A stretch of 8,292 nucleotides of DNA from JBBDIM01 sp040880405 (GCA_040880405.1 JBBDIM010000018.1:1-8292); one strand, 5' to 3'. Counted from the first letter of the stretch, positions 1-6,683 are shown. Notes: generated by a model not told the origin, from the sequence alone. Program-made: numbers and translations.

Positions 1-29
1 CCGCGGAAGAGCTGGGCAAGTCGTTTTGA
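1..29 (+). CDS. 3' end of an upstream gene (partial), possibly another DUF1559-like paralogue
   Basis: The frame beginning at base 3 reads AEELGKSF and then TGA at 27-29, eighteen bases before the ATG of the next gene. Only eight residues are visible, so the product cannot be established. The tail resembles SEELEKTL near the C-terminus of the second DUF1559-like protein downstream and, more loosely, PEDLAGRS in the first. That similarity and the tight same-strand packing suggest that a further family member ends here. Eight residues are too few to exclude chance. Confidence 0.35.
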
Positions 30-47
30 ATTGGCTGGGAGGGTGTG

Positions 48-812
48 ATGGAAGACGCAGAATCGACCCGGCCGGAGGATGTGCCTGAGGAGGAACGCGC
101 GCTGCTGAGGCATCCGGTCTGGGGCCGGGTAGCGTTTTATGCGGCTTCGGCGGTGGTCATCGGTGTTTTGGTTCTTCTTTTGATTCCGAGCCAGGGGGCG
201 CGCAAGGCGGCGCGGCGGGCACATATTCAATACCAACTGAAGCAAATTGGAATTGCGCTGCTCAACTATGAAGCGGATTACGGACAATTTCCACCGGCCA
301 CCATTGCAGACGAAGAGGGTCGCCCGATGCACTCTTGGCGAGTGCTGATTTTGCCCTATTTGGAACATACCGACCTTCACGCCGAGTACGATTTCGACCA
401 ACCATGGGACCACCCTCTCAACCTACCGCTGCTTGAGAAAACGCCGGGGGTTTACGAGTCTCCCTGGACTTCGAAAGATGATCCGCCGGGACTCACGCCC
501 TGTGTGGCGTTTTCGGCCGTGGGCACCGTGCTGGGAACGACCGAAGGCGCCAAACGGGCCGACATCTCCCAAGACTTGAGTGAGATCCCGGTGGTGGTCG
601 GCAACTTTCAACAGCCAATCCCCTGGACTCAGCCGACCGACATTTCACCCCGGCAATGGGTGGCACTGCATGGCTGGATGGTGGACAATGAGAAGTATCC
701 CAGCGTGACGATTCAGGCCGATGGCTCGGTTCGGGCCGTCGACCTGCGGGAACCTCCGGAAGACTTGGCAGGGCGAAGCGTCATCAAGCGACGTTCTAGC
801 GGCGTGCCGTAG
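48..812 (+). CDS. DUF1559-like membrane-anchored protein, copy 1 (254 aa)
   Basis: Function is unknown; the protein is probably anchored in the inner membrane with its bulk outside the cytoplasm. An acidic N-terminal segment (about residues 1-25) precedes one hydrophobic helix (about 27-46), then a basic stretch ARKAARRAH and QLKQIGIALLNYEADYGQFPP. This matches the start of the DUF1559 domain, usually NNLKQLGLALHNYHDTYGSFPP. The motifs HSWRVLILPYLE and PWDHPLN follow. Most DUF1559 proteins begin with a type IV prepilin-like leader (GFTLVELLVVIAIIG); that motif is absent here, so pseudopilin processing is not expected. ATG at 48 is preferred over GTG at 45 because GGGAGGG at 37-43 then has better spacing. 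The gene lies 18 bases after the upstream stop and 30 before the next start, so co-transcription is likely. Family assignment is from motifs recalled, not from a search. Confidence 0.8.
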   Translation: MEDAESTRPEDVPEEERALLRHPVWGRVAFYAASAVVIGVLVLLLIPSQGARKAARRAHIQYQLKQIGIALLNYEADYGQFPPATIADEEGRPMHSWRVLILPYLEHTDLHAEYDFDQPWDHPLNLPLLEKTPGVYESPWTSKDDPPGLTPCVAFSAVGTVLGTTEGAKRADISQDLSEIPVVVGNFQQPIPWTQPTDISPRQWVALHGWMVDNEKYPSVTIQADGSVRAVDLREPPEDLAGRSVIKRRSSGVP

Positions 813-842
813 TTGTCTCACTATTTTGTAGGAGCTCAATCG

Positions 843-1664
843 ATGTCCAACGAGGCCTCTTCACAGACGGTCGACTTCGATGAACAGCGGCGGAACCAGC
901 GTCAACTCAGGCTGCTTGCCTGGCTGGCGGGCGGGTTTGTGGGAATGATCGTCCTGGGGGTGGTCTTCGTGTTTGTGTTCGTCCCCCGGATTCTCGAAGC
1001 CCGGCTCAACGCCTCGGCGGCGAATCTGAAGCAGATCGGTCTTGGCCTGCATAACTATCATGATACCTATCAGGTATTTCCATGGGCCTACCGCCTGGAA
1101 GCAGACGGGACACCGGTCCACTCTTGGCGGGTCGCCTTGCTGCCGCATATCGGTGAAGAGGAACTGTACAAAGAGTACGATCAAAACAAGCCATGGGACC
1201 ACCCGGACAATTTGAAACTGCTAGAGCGGATGCCCAAGGCCTACGCCTCCCCCTTTGCCAAAAGCGCGGCGGTGCGAGGGGAGACGCCTTATATGGCGAT
1301 CGCGGGGGATGACACGGTGTTGAAAACCTCAAGCCGACCGTCGGGATTTAGAGACGTTTATAAGGGATTGATTCATGTGGCCACGCACATCGAGAACCAT
1401 GACCACACCGTCCCCTGGACCAAGCCGGAGGATGTCTCGCCGGAGTGGATTGTGGCGAATCATGAGAAGCTGAAACAAAACATCTATGGTGGGTACTTGG
1501 TTCTGACGGCCGACGCAGCTATCCGGTTCGCCCCGGCCGATCTCCCGTCGGAGGAATTGGAGAAGACGCTTTACCTTTCCGGCCACGAGGGCTTGGAGTT
1601 GCCGATCGTGGAAACGGAAACAGAAAGTGAAAAACCTAAGGTTTGGAGCTACGGGTCGAGATGA
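843..1664 (+). CDS. DUF1559-like membrane-anchored protein, copy 2 (273 aa)
   Basis: This is a paralogue of the preceding gene with the same architecture: a polar N-terminus, a strongly hydrophobic helix at about residues 23-47, then the DUF1559 core NLKQIGLGLHNYHDTYQVFP (about 61-80), HSWRVALLPHI and PWDHPDNLKLLERMPKAYASP. The two copies share the spacing of these blocks and a later PWT.P.D.SP motif, but they differ in the middle and tail. No prepilin cleavage motif is present. The frame is open from TTG at 813, but ATG at 843 is chosen because TAGGAG (829-834) sits eight bases upstream. The stop overlaps the start of the next gene (ATGA at 1661-1664), which points to translational coupling. 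The function is unknown. Confidence 0.82.
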   Translation: MSNEASSQTVDFDEQRRNQRQLRLLAWLAGGFVGMIVLGVVFVFVFVPRILEARLNASAANLKQIGLGLHNYHDTYQVFPWAYRLEADGTPVHSWRVALLPHIGEEELYKEYDQNKPWDHPDNLKLLERMPKAYASPFAKSAAVRGETPYMAIAGDDTVLKTSSRPSGFRDVYKGLIHVATHIENHDHTVPWTKPEDVSPEWIVANHEKLKQNIYGGYLVLTADAAIRFAPADLPSEELEKTLYLSGHEGLELPIVETETESEKPKVWSYGSR

Positions 1665-1891
1665 CATCGAAGTCTGACCCGCCGAACCTTTCGCTCCAGT
1701 CGCAAGTCGTCCAGGAACCGAAGCAAAGTAATATCTTGTGGTGGGTTTCGCTGGAAGTCTTGGGGTTGATCTTTCTGTTCGCTTTGATTCCCCATACGAC
1801 GATTCATCCGGAGCGGAGTCCGCGAACGGTTTCGGCGAACAATTTGAAGCAAATCGCCTTGGCCTTACGAACCTATGCCGACGTTTTATAA
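1661..1891 (+). pseudogene. Truncated DUF1559-like protein, copy 3 (76 aa)
   Basis: The gene starts at an ATG that overlaps the previous stop. It encodes a polar N-terminus, a hydrophobic segment (about residues 26-43, ending FALIPH) and NNLKQIALALRTYADVL, then TAA. It therefore matches only the anchor and the first helix of the domain. The FPP, HSWRV..LP and PWDHP blocks are missing and are not recoverable in other frames before the next gene. The break falls at the point where paralogues continue with YG.FPP, thirteen bases before a REP-like double hairpin. A 3' deletion or element-associated truncation is the likeliest history. A functional short membrane peptide cannot be excluded, since the start and coupling look intact. 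Confidence 0.6.
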
Positions 1892-1903
1892 ATCGGCGAG
1901 AAG

Positions 1904-1967
1904 ACGGCAGGGTTAAACCCTGCCGCTCGGGGTGGGCAAAACGAGCGGCGGGGTTTATCCCCGCCGT
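1904..1967. repeat. REP-like compound inverted repeat (two hairpins)
   Basis: Hairpin A is CGGCAGGG (1905-1912), a TTAAA loop and CCCTGCCG (1918-1925). Hairpin B is CGGCGGGG (1946-1953), a TTTAT loop and CCCCGCCG (1959-1966). In addition, the whole 26-base unit 1904-1929 is the reverse complement of 1942-1967 with three differences. Two of those form a compensated A-T to G-C change within the stem, so the hairpin itself appears to be conserved. Two inverted palindromic units around a 12-base spacer (1930-1941) resemble the REP/BIME pattern. The element lies between convergent genes and may also act as a bidirectional terminator, although neither hairpin has a T-run. Confidence 0.75.
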
Positions 1968-1993
1968 GTGCCACTCGCGGCCCCTTCGATCCC

Positions 1994-3913
1994 TCACTTC
2001 AAAACCTCCAGCACCGCCACGCCCATCCGCGAGACGGCGGTTGGTTGGCGATCGAGGTAGACCGAGGTGGCGAGGATCGTTTCTTTCGCTAGGTCGCGGT
2101 AGGTGGTGGCTTTGTCGTTGGAAGGGTCTAGATGTTTGGCCAGGTATAGCAGGTTGGTGGCGGCTAGGCTGTTGCCGGAGGGGATCGCTCCGTCGGTTAA
2201 GGCCTTGCCTCGGGCGAGTAGGGCTTCGTGGTCGTGTGAGGTGAAGAAGAAGCCGCCTCGCTGGGGGTCGTGGAATTGGGTGATGGTTTGCTCGGTCAGC
2301 GACTGGGCCTCGTCCAGCCACTGCTGCTGGCCGGTCGCGCGGTGTAGGGAGAGCAGGCCGTGGGCGAGGAAGGTGTAGTCCTCCAGGTACGCGCCGTGGG
2401 AGGCTTTTCCCTGGTGATACGCCCTGAGGAGGTGTCCCTCTTCCGACTTCATCGTCTTCAGCACGAACCGCGCCGCTTGCTCGGCCGACTCGGTGTACTT
2501 CGGCTCTCCCAGCAGCCGACCGGCGTCGGCCAGGCCGCCGATCATCAGCCCGTTCCAGGCGGTGAGGAGGGTGGGGTCGGTGAAGGGCCGTTCACGCTGC
2601 TCGCGGTGCTTGAGCAGTTTTTGCCGCAGGGCGGTGACTTGGCCGGTGAGCTGTTCTTGGGTGAGGTGCCAGTTTTCGGCCAGGGTGGTGAGGTTGGCCG
2701 TGTACCGCGGGATGACGTACTTCTCGTCGAAGTTAGGCTGGTCCCCCAACCCGAACACCGCTCGGGCCAGCTTTTGTTCCTCGTCGCTGAGCAGTTGTTT
2801 CAGCTCGGCCGGGGTGAAGCGGTAATAGGTCCCCTCTTCTCCTTCGGAGTCGGCGTCGATCGCGGCGTAGAAGTAACCTTCCGCGTCCGTCATCTCGGTC
2901 AAGACAAAGTCGGCGATTCCCTTGGCGACTCGGCGGTACTCCGGGTTCTCCAGGTCAATCGCCGCCTGGGAGTAGACGCTCAGGAGTTGGGCGTTGTCGT
3001 ACAGCATCTTCTCGAAGTGGGGGATCTCCCAGCGGCGGTCGACACTGTAGCGGTGAAAACCTCCGGCGAGTTGGTCATGAATCCCACCGGCGGCCATCTG
3101 GTCGAGGGTTAGGCGGAGCATCTTTTTCGAGGGCTCGTGACCCGACTTGGCGCGGTGGAGGAGGAAAGCCAGGTGGGAGGGCTCCGGGAACTTGGCCAGT
3201 TGGGCGTTTTCCTCGTCGAACTGGAACCCGCCATGCTCTGGGTCGAACTCTTCCGCCAAGTCGGCGTCGAGGTTTTCGACCAGCTTGCTGGAAAGGTCCA
3301 CTTCAGGGAACCCAGGCGGGGTGTCGAGTGACTTACGAACCGCTTCGGCAATGGCGGTGGCCGATTCGCGGATGCGGGGCTCGTCGCCGGTCCAGAACTC
3401 GTTCACCTTTTGGATGATCGTGAGGAACCCGACCTCCACGCCCCGGTCGCCATCGCGGGGTGGCCAGTAGCTGCCGCCGAAAAAGGGTTCTCCCTCCGGA
3501 GTGAGAAACGCCGAGAGAGGCCACCCGCCACCGCCGATCATGAGTTGGACGGCGGTCATGTAGATGTTGTCGACATCAGGACGCTGTTCGCGGTCGACCT
3601 TAATGCAGATGAAATGCTCGTTCAGGAACTTGGCGATTTCTTCATCGGAGAAGCTCTCCTTCTCCATCACATGGCACCAGTGGCAACTGGCGTAGCCGAC
3701 CGAGAGGAAGATCGGCTTGTTCTCCGCTTTGGCCTTGGCCAGGGCCGCTTCACCCCAGGGGTACCAATCGATTGGATTTTCGGCATGCATCCGGAGGTAG
3801 GGGCTGGTTTCCAACGCCAGCCGGTTTTGGCCTTCGGCTGGTTCCTCGGCTTGGCTGAAGGGGGGCAGACTGAGGCAAGCCAGGAGCAGCAAACCGCAAA
3901 GGAAGCGAGACAT
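1994..3913 (-). CDS. Exported thioredoxin-domain protein, YyaL/SPATA20 (DUF255) family (639 aa)
   Basis: The exact biochemical role of this family is unsettled. It joins a thioredoxin-like fold to an alpha/alpha-barrel domain related to N-acylglucosamine 2-epimerase and glycoside hydrolases. Residues 1-22 look like a signal peptide with cleavage after SQA; LLAC at 10-13 could alternatively be read as a lipobox. The family hallmarks follow in order: SPYLRMHAENPIDWYPW, CHWCHVM with the redox pair C77/C80, GGGGWPLSAFLTPEG (about 127-141), GGIHDQLAGGFHRYSVD (from 276), HFEKMLYDN (299-307), DADSEGEEGTYY (from 354), TAWNGLM (451-457), LEDYTFL (from 510) and DGAIPSGNS (from 574). The end looks somewhat short against YyaL-type proteins of about 670-690 aa. 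An in-frame start at 3985 would lie upstream of the predicted -10 box, so ATG at 3913 is chosen. Export makes an oxidoreductase or carbohydrate role in the periplasm possible, but this is inference. Confidence 0.9.
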   Translation of the reverse strand: MSRFLCGLLLLACLSLPPFSQAEEPAEGQNRLALETSPYLRMHAENPIDWYPWGEAALAKAKAENKPIFLSVGYASCHWCHVMEKESFSDEEIAKFLNEHFICIKVDREQRPDVDNIYMTAVQLMIGGGGWPLSAFLTPEGEPFFGGSYWPPRDGDRGVEVGFLTIIQKVNEFWTGDEPRIRESATAIAEAVRKSLDTPPGFPEVDLSSKLVENLDADLAEEFDPEHGGFQFDEENAQLAKFPEPSHLAFLLHRAKSGHEPSKKMLRLTLDQMAAGGIHDQLAGGFHRYSVDRRWEIPHFEKMLYDNAQLLSVYSQAAIDLENPEYRRVAKGIADFVLTEMTDAEGYFYAAIDADSEGEEGTYYRFTPAELKQLLSDEEQKLARAVFGLGDQPNFDEKYVIPRYTANLTTLAENWHLTQEQLTGQVTALRQKLLKHREQRERPFTDPTLLTAWNGLMIGGLADAGRLLGEPKYTESAEQAARFVLKTMKSEEGHLLRAYHQGKASHGAYLEDYTFLAHGLLSLHRATGQQQWLDEAQSLTEQTITQFHDPQRGGFFFTSHDHEALLARGKALTDGAIPSGNSLAATNLLYLAKHLDPSNDKATTYRDLAKETILATSVYLDRQPTAVSRMGVAVLEVLK

Positions 3914-3956
3914 CGGTGGGAACCTGTCGGGAAGGGGGTAACGTGGGAATTGTTTG

Positions 3957-3985
3957 ATCATCCCGCATCGGCGCGACGGCGTCAA
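3957..3985 (-). promoter_or_regulatory. Sigma70-like promoter of the thioredoxin-domain gene
   Basis: On the minus strand there is TTGACG (3985-3980), a 17-base spacer and GATGAT (3962-3957). The -35 box matches the consensus at five of six positions and the -10 box at four of six. Transcription would start near 3950, leaving a leader of about 37 bases. This supports ATG at 3913 as the start of the gene. The ribosome binding site is weak: only CAGGTT, about 10 bases upstream. Confidence 0.55.
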
Positions 3986-4093
3986 ATTTTCCCGCGAACA
4001 AGATCTCGCTCAAAGCCGCCAAGGCCCAAGGCCGGTCGATGATTGATCGCGTGATCTCGTGGAGGCTTTTGAGAACTTCCAAGTTTGACGGGA

Positions 4094-4165
4094 TTGAAAC
4101 GCAGAGACGCCGAGGCGCAGGGACGCAGGGGGACTGCTCTGCGTCTCTGCGCCTTGGCGTTTCAA
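4094..4165. repeat. Imperfect inverted repeat, CGCAGAGACGC type
   Basis: The left arm from 4094 (TTGAAACGC) to 4128 and the right arm 4139-4165 (ending GGCGTTTCAA) are complementary. The inner 15 bases, 4114-4128 against 4139-4153, pair with a single G-T exception, and the outer eight bases TTGAAACG/CGTTTCAA pair perfectly. The left arm carries one extra AGAGACGC-like unit of eight bases, as if a short internal duplication occurred. Repeats of this flavour (CGCAGAGACGCAGAGG) are familiar to me as dispersed intergenic sequences in some bacteria, but copy number cannot be judged from one window. Confidence 0.7.
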
Positions 4166-4377
4166 ATGCTTTAAATCCAACTTGGCTGGACCGCGCAAAG
4201 TTCAAATACCAACCACGAATCACACGATCCTCAACAAGTCGAAAATCAAAGCAAAAACTCAACATCCTTCTGTCAGATCAATATTTCCCTCCTACTTTCG
4301 AGACGATCACGCGGGCTTGAAGAAATGGTGTTTTTTTTTCGAACCTCCGAGGCGGGCTGGGCGTACTTCAGTGATCT

Positions 4378-4481
4378 CCGCCCTCGGCCCCGCACGGGAT
4401 TGGGCTCGGCCGGCTTGCTGACCCTCACTTGGTGGGGGTTCGCTAGCAGGATCGGGTTGTGCGGGCTGGGACGGTTTTTTT
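4378..4481 (+). ncRNA. Long GC-rich stem-loop ending in T7: terminator or structured RNA candidate
   Basis: Bases 4378-4395 (CCGCCCTCGGCCCCGCAC) pair with 4459-4474 (GTGCGGGCTGGGACGG). There are a few internal mismatches, and the inner block CCCGCAC/GTGCGGG is perfect. A second hairpin sits inside: GACCCTCAC (4420-4428), TTG, then GTGGGGGTTC (4432-4441), with a CTTGCT/AGCAGG extension. Seven T residues (4475-4481) follow the outer stem at once, as in an intrinsic terminator read on the + strand. No + strand gene lies upstream, so the transcript it would end is unknown. It does not show the conserved core of SRP RNA or RNase P RNA. A role as an RNA is inference. Confidence 0.35.
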
Positions 4482-4535
4482 GTGTTGGGGCCCACTACGG
4501 CAGGTGAGAACGCTCAATTGCGGCGGGAGGGGGTT

Positions 4536-4564
4536 TTGACAAGCGGGCCGGTTTTTGGGATACT
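4536..4564 (+). promoter_or_regulatory. Sigma70-like promoter upstream of tRNA-Gly
   Basis: A perfect TTGACA at 4536-4541 is followed by 17 bases and GATACT at 4559-4564 (four of six to the consensus). Initiation near 4571 would give a leader of about 100 bases before the tRNA, to be removed by RNase processing. A second, weaker -10-like GATAAT at 4651-4656, with TTGCGT 15 bases upstream, could start transcription about 11 bases before the tRNA. Either or both may be used. Confidence 0.55.
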
Positions 4565-4673
4565 CCCTGATTCCCGTCTGGGAATGAGGGAAATGGGTAC
4601 CGATCGCGTGATTTTTGAGGCGAGGTCCCTTGCGTCCCTTTTTTCCGTGGGATAATTTATGGAAGAGCGTTTT

Positions 4674-4748
<75 letters not shown>

Positions 4749-4982
4749 CGAGTCGGCTATTGGGTGTGTCCTGTTGAGGGAGGCACTGAGAATCGGCCTG
4801 AGAAGTAGTTGTGAAAGAGTGTTTTGTTCGGCGTCTTAAGAAGCAAGTCCTGAAAGTCGGGTCTTCTTACGCCACCTGCGGGAGTCGGCGGATCTTCGTA
4901 GTATGTCTCGATTTACGTGGCTTCGTTAGTTACGAGTCCCGCATCTGGTTTGAGGCCTATAGCTTCCCGACGCCGACACGTC

Positions 4983-5012
4983 CCCGACACCGCATGTCGG
5001 GTTTCTTGCTTT
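4983..5012 (+). terminator. Intrinsic terminator-like hairpin in front of tig
   Basis: CCCGACA (4983-4989) and TGTCGGG (4995-5001) form a perfect 7-bp stem with a CCGCA loop, followed by TTTCTTGCTTT. It would end the tRNA-Gly transcript. It also stands only 41 bases before the tig start, with CCCGAC and CCGACAC repeated just upstream (4966 and 4973), so it could instead attenuate transcription into tig. Confidence 0.5.
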
Positions 5013-5042
5013 GCTGACCCCCAGATGTAGCGGATACGCTGA

Positions 5043-6521
5043 ATGAGTTCGCCTGACGTTGAAAATTCCGACGTGGACACCACCCCGGAAGATGCCCCAC
5101 AAAAGCTGAACTTGGACATCAAGGTCGAAGCCCCCAGCTCCTGCCAGCGGCACGTCACTGTGACGATCTCGCAAGAGGATGTGCAGCGGTACTTCGAGAA
5201 GGCGATCGAGGAGATGCTCCCGACCGTCAATGTCCCCGGCTTCCGCAAGGGAAACGCCCCCAAGAAGTTGGTGGAAAAGCGGTTCCGCAGTGAAGTCAAG
5301 GATCAGGTCAAGGGTTCGCTGTTGATGGACAGCATGACCCAGGCCAGCGACGATCAAGATTTCTCGGCGATTAGCGAGCCCGACTTCGACTTCTCGGCGA
5401 TCGAGATCGAAGACGCCGCGCCGCTGACCTTTGAATTCAACATCGAGGTTCGGCCAGAGTTCGACCTGCCGCAGTGGAAGGGCCTGAACCTGGAGAAGCC
5501 GAGCAAATCGTTCGAGAAGGCCGATATCGACGAGCACCTGCTGAAGGTGCTCGACCGCTATGCCCAAATCGCCCCGCACGAAGGCGCGGCCGAGATGGGA
5601 GACCACTTGGTGGTCAACGCCGTCTTCAAGCATGACGGTAAAGAGATTGACCGCCTGGACGAGGAATCGATCCGCCTGAAGGACAAGCTCAGCTTCCAGG
5701 ACGCCAACTGGGATGACTTCGGTAAGGAAATGACCGGCGCGAAAGCGGGCGACACCAAGACCGTTAGCCTAACCGTCACCGACGAAGCGGACAATGAAAA
5801 CCTCCGTGGCAAGCAGGTCGAGATGGAGCTTGAGATCCTGGAGATCAAGCGGACCGAGTTGCCGGAGATGACCCCCGAATTTCTTAAGAAAATCGGGGGC
5901 TTCGAGAGCGAAGGGGACCTGCGGGACTTCGTCAAACAAGACATGGAACGGCAGCTCACCTACTACTCGCAGCGTCGTCTCCGCGAGCAGATTACCGAAA
6001 CCCTGACCAAGACCGCCGACTGGGATCTGCCGCCGGAACTGCTCAAGCGGCAGGCCAAGCGGGAACTCGATCGCGCGGTGCTGGAACTGCGTTCCGCCGG
6101 TTTCGAGGATGACCAGATCCGAGCCTACGAAAACCAACTGCGTCAAAACAGTCTCCAGTCGACTCGCAAGGCGTTGACCGAGCACTTTATCCTGGAGCGA
6201 ATCGCCGAGGATCAAGCGGTCGAGGACCTGCCGGAGGATTACGATCAGGAAATCATGGCGCTCGCCAACCAGCGGGCTGAATCGCCCCGGGGAGTCCGAG
6301 CGCGGCTTGAGAAGCAAGGCATGATGGATGCCCTGCGGAACCAGATTATCGAGCGGAAGGTGATCGACCTGATTACCTCCGAGGCGAACTTCACCGAGAC
6401 CCCGGCCGACCTCCAGCAGACGAACGTGGCGGGTGTTGATTTCGCGATCAGTGGTGAGGCCCAGTCGCTTCCGGTCAGCACGGAAGAGGCCGCGTCAGCC
6501 GACGAAGGCGACAAAGAATAA
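5043..6521 (+). CDS. tig: Trigger factor, ribosome-associated chaperone (492 aa)
   Basis: Trigger factor binds ribosomal protein L23 at the exit tunnel and shelters emerging chains; many members also catalyse prolyl isomerisation. The N-terminal ribosome-binding domain spans about residues 22-150 and carries the signature NVPGFRKGNAP, with GFRKGNAP at 66-73. An FKBP-like domain follows (about 180-268), ending NENLRGKQVEMELEILEIKRTELPEMTPEFLKK, close to the E. coli arrangement. The helical chaperone arms run from about 269 to 452, then an acidic tail to 492. The PPIase region looks divergent: WDDFGKEMTGAKAGD replaces the usual IPGFE.G..GHKAGE, so isomerase activity may be weak or lost. The protein is longer than the E. 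coli one (432 aa), with about 22 extra acidic N-terminal residues and the C-terminal tail. No clear Shine-Dalgarno precedes ATG 5043, but no better start is seen. It heads a tig-clpP1-clpP2 group. Confidence 0.95.
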   Translation: MSSPDVENSDVDTTPEDAPQKLNLDIKVEAPSSCQRHVTVTISQEDVQRYFEKAIEEMLPTVNVPGFRKGNAPKKLVEKRFRSEVKDQVKGSLLMDSMTQASDDQDFSAISEPDFDFSAIEIEDAAPLTFEFNIEVRPEFDLPQWKGLNLEKPSKSFEKADIDEHLLKVLDRYAQIAPHEGAAEMGDHLVVNAVFKHDGKEIDRLDEESIRLKDKLSFQDANWDDFGKEMTGAKAGDTKTVSLTVTDEADNENLRGKQVEMELEILEIKRTELPEMTPEFLKKIGGFESEGDLRDFVKQDMERQLTYYSQRRLREQITETLTKTADWDLPPELLKRQAKRELDRAVLELRSAGFEDDQIRAYENQLRQNSLQSTRKALTEHFILERIAEDQAVEDLPEDYDQEIMALANQRAESPRGVRARLEKQGMMDALRNQIIERKVIDLITSEANFTETPADLQQTNVAGVDFAISGEAQSLPVSTEEAASADEGDKE

Positions 6522-6577
6522 GCCGCCTTTGGAGATCTTGTCTGTCCAAATGGCCCGGCGAGAATTGAATAACAGGG

Positions 6578-6608
6578 CAGCCGCACGTTCTTCGGGATGG
6601 TGCGGCTG
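6578..6608 (+). terminator. Hairpin downstream of tig, possible terminator
   Basis: CAGCCGCAC (6578-6586) pairs perfectly with GTGCGGCTG (6600-6608) across a 13-base loop, 56 bases after the tig stop. Only TT follows the stem, so termination, if any, is probably partial. The hairpin may instead protect mRNA ends. Confidence 0.4.
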
Positions 6609-6620
6609 TTCGCATTGTAG

Positions 6621-6668
6621 GCATGAGATCGGGCCTGGCCGAGCAAACTTGGCCCCTCAAGCTCATGC
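6621..6668 (+). promoter_or_regulatory. Nested hairpin in the tig-clpP1 interval
   Basis: GCATGAG (6621-6627) pairs with CTCATGC (6662-6668). Inside it GGGCC (6631-6635) pairs with GGCCC (6651-6655). Both are perfect and together they make a two-tier stem. No T-run follows. It could be an mRNA processing or stability element between the two genes; the role is not shown by the sequence. Confidence 0.35.
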
Positions 6669-6683
6669 CCTAGCCCACTGCGG

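Larger units (their letters stand above)
3986..4673. other. Gene-free interval between the thioredoxin-domain gene and tRNA-Gly
   Basis: I see no convincing protein gene on either strand. Open frames here are short, lack ribosome binding sites and have no recognisable domain. The interval holds an inverted repeat at 4094-4165, a T9 tract at 4331-4339, a large GC-rich stem followed by T7 at 4378-4481, and a promoter at 4536-4564. Nothing recognisable was found in 4166-4330 or in 4482-4535. Confidence 0.6.

Noticed and set aside
1329..2321. Minus-strand open frame of 330 aa
   Set aside because: It runs antisense through copy 2 and copy 3 of the DUF1559-like genes and out of frame through the YyaL-type gene. 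Its composition is low-complexity (R, P, S) with no domain.
2360..3112. Plus-strand open frame of 250 aa
   Set aside because: It is antisense to the middle of the YyaL-type gene, which has strong family motifs throughout; it is a shadow of GC-rich codon use.
3914..3985. Longer N-terminus for the YyaL-type protein (start at 3985)
   Set aside because: It would begin upstream of the predicted -10 box and would bury the signal peptide behind 24 extra residues.
4094..4165. CRISPR-like repeat
   Set aside because: Only one inverted pair is present, without regularly spaced direct repeats or spacers, and there are no cas genes.
4378..4481. SRP RNA or 6S RNA
   Set aside because: The conserved SRP core (GGAAGGAAGCA type) is absent, and I could not draw the central bubble of 6S RNA convincingly.
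4307..4495. Minus-strand open frame of 62 aa, proline-rich, ending GGSKKKHHFFKPA
   Set aside because: It starts with GTG without a ribosome binding site, has no recognisable domain and coincides with the GC-rich stem-loop, which explains the open frame.
4926..5633. Minus-strand open frame of 235 aa opposite tig
   Set aside because: The plus strand here encodes the trigger factor ribosome-binding signature; the antisense frame has no recognisable motif.
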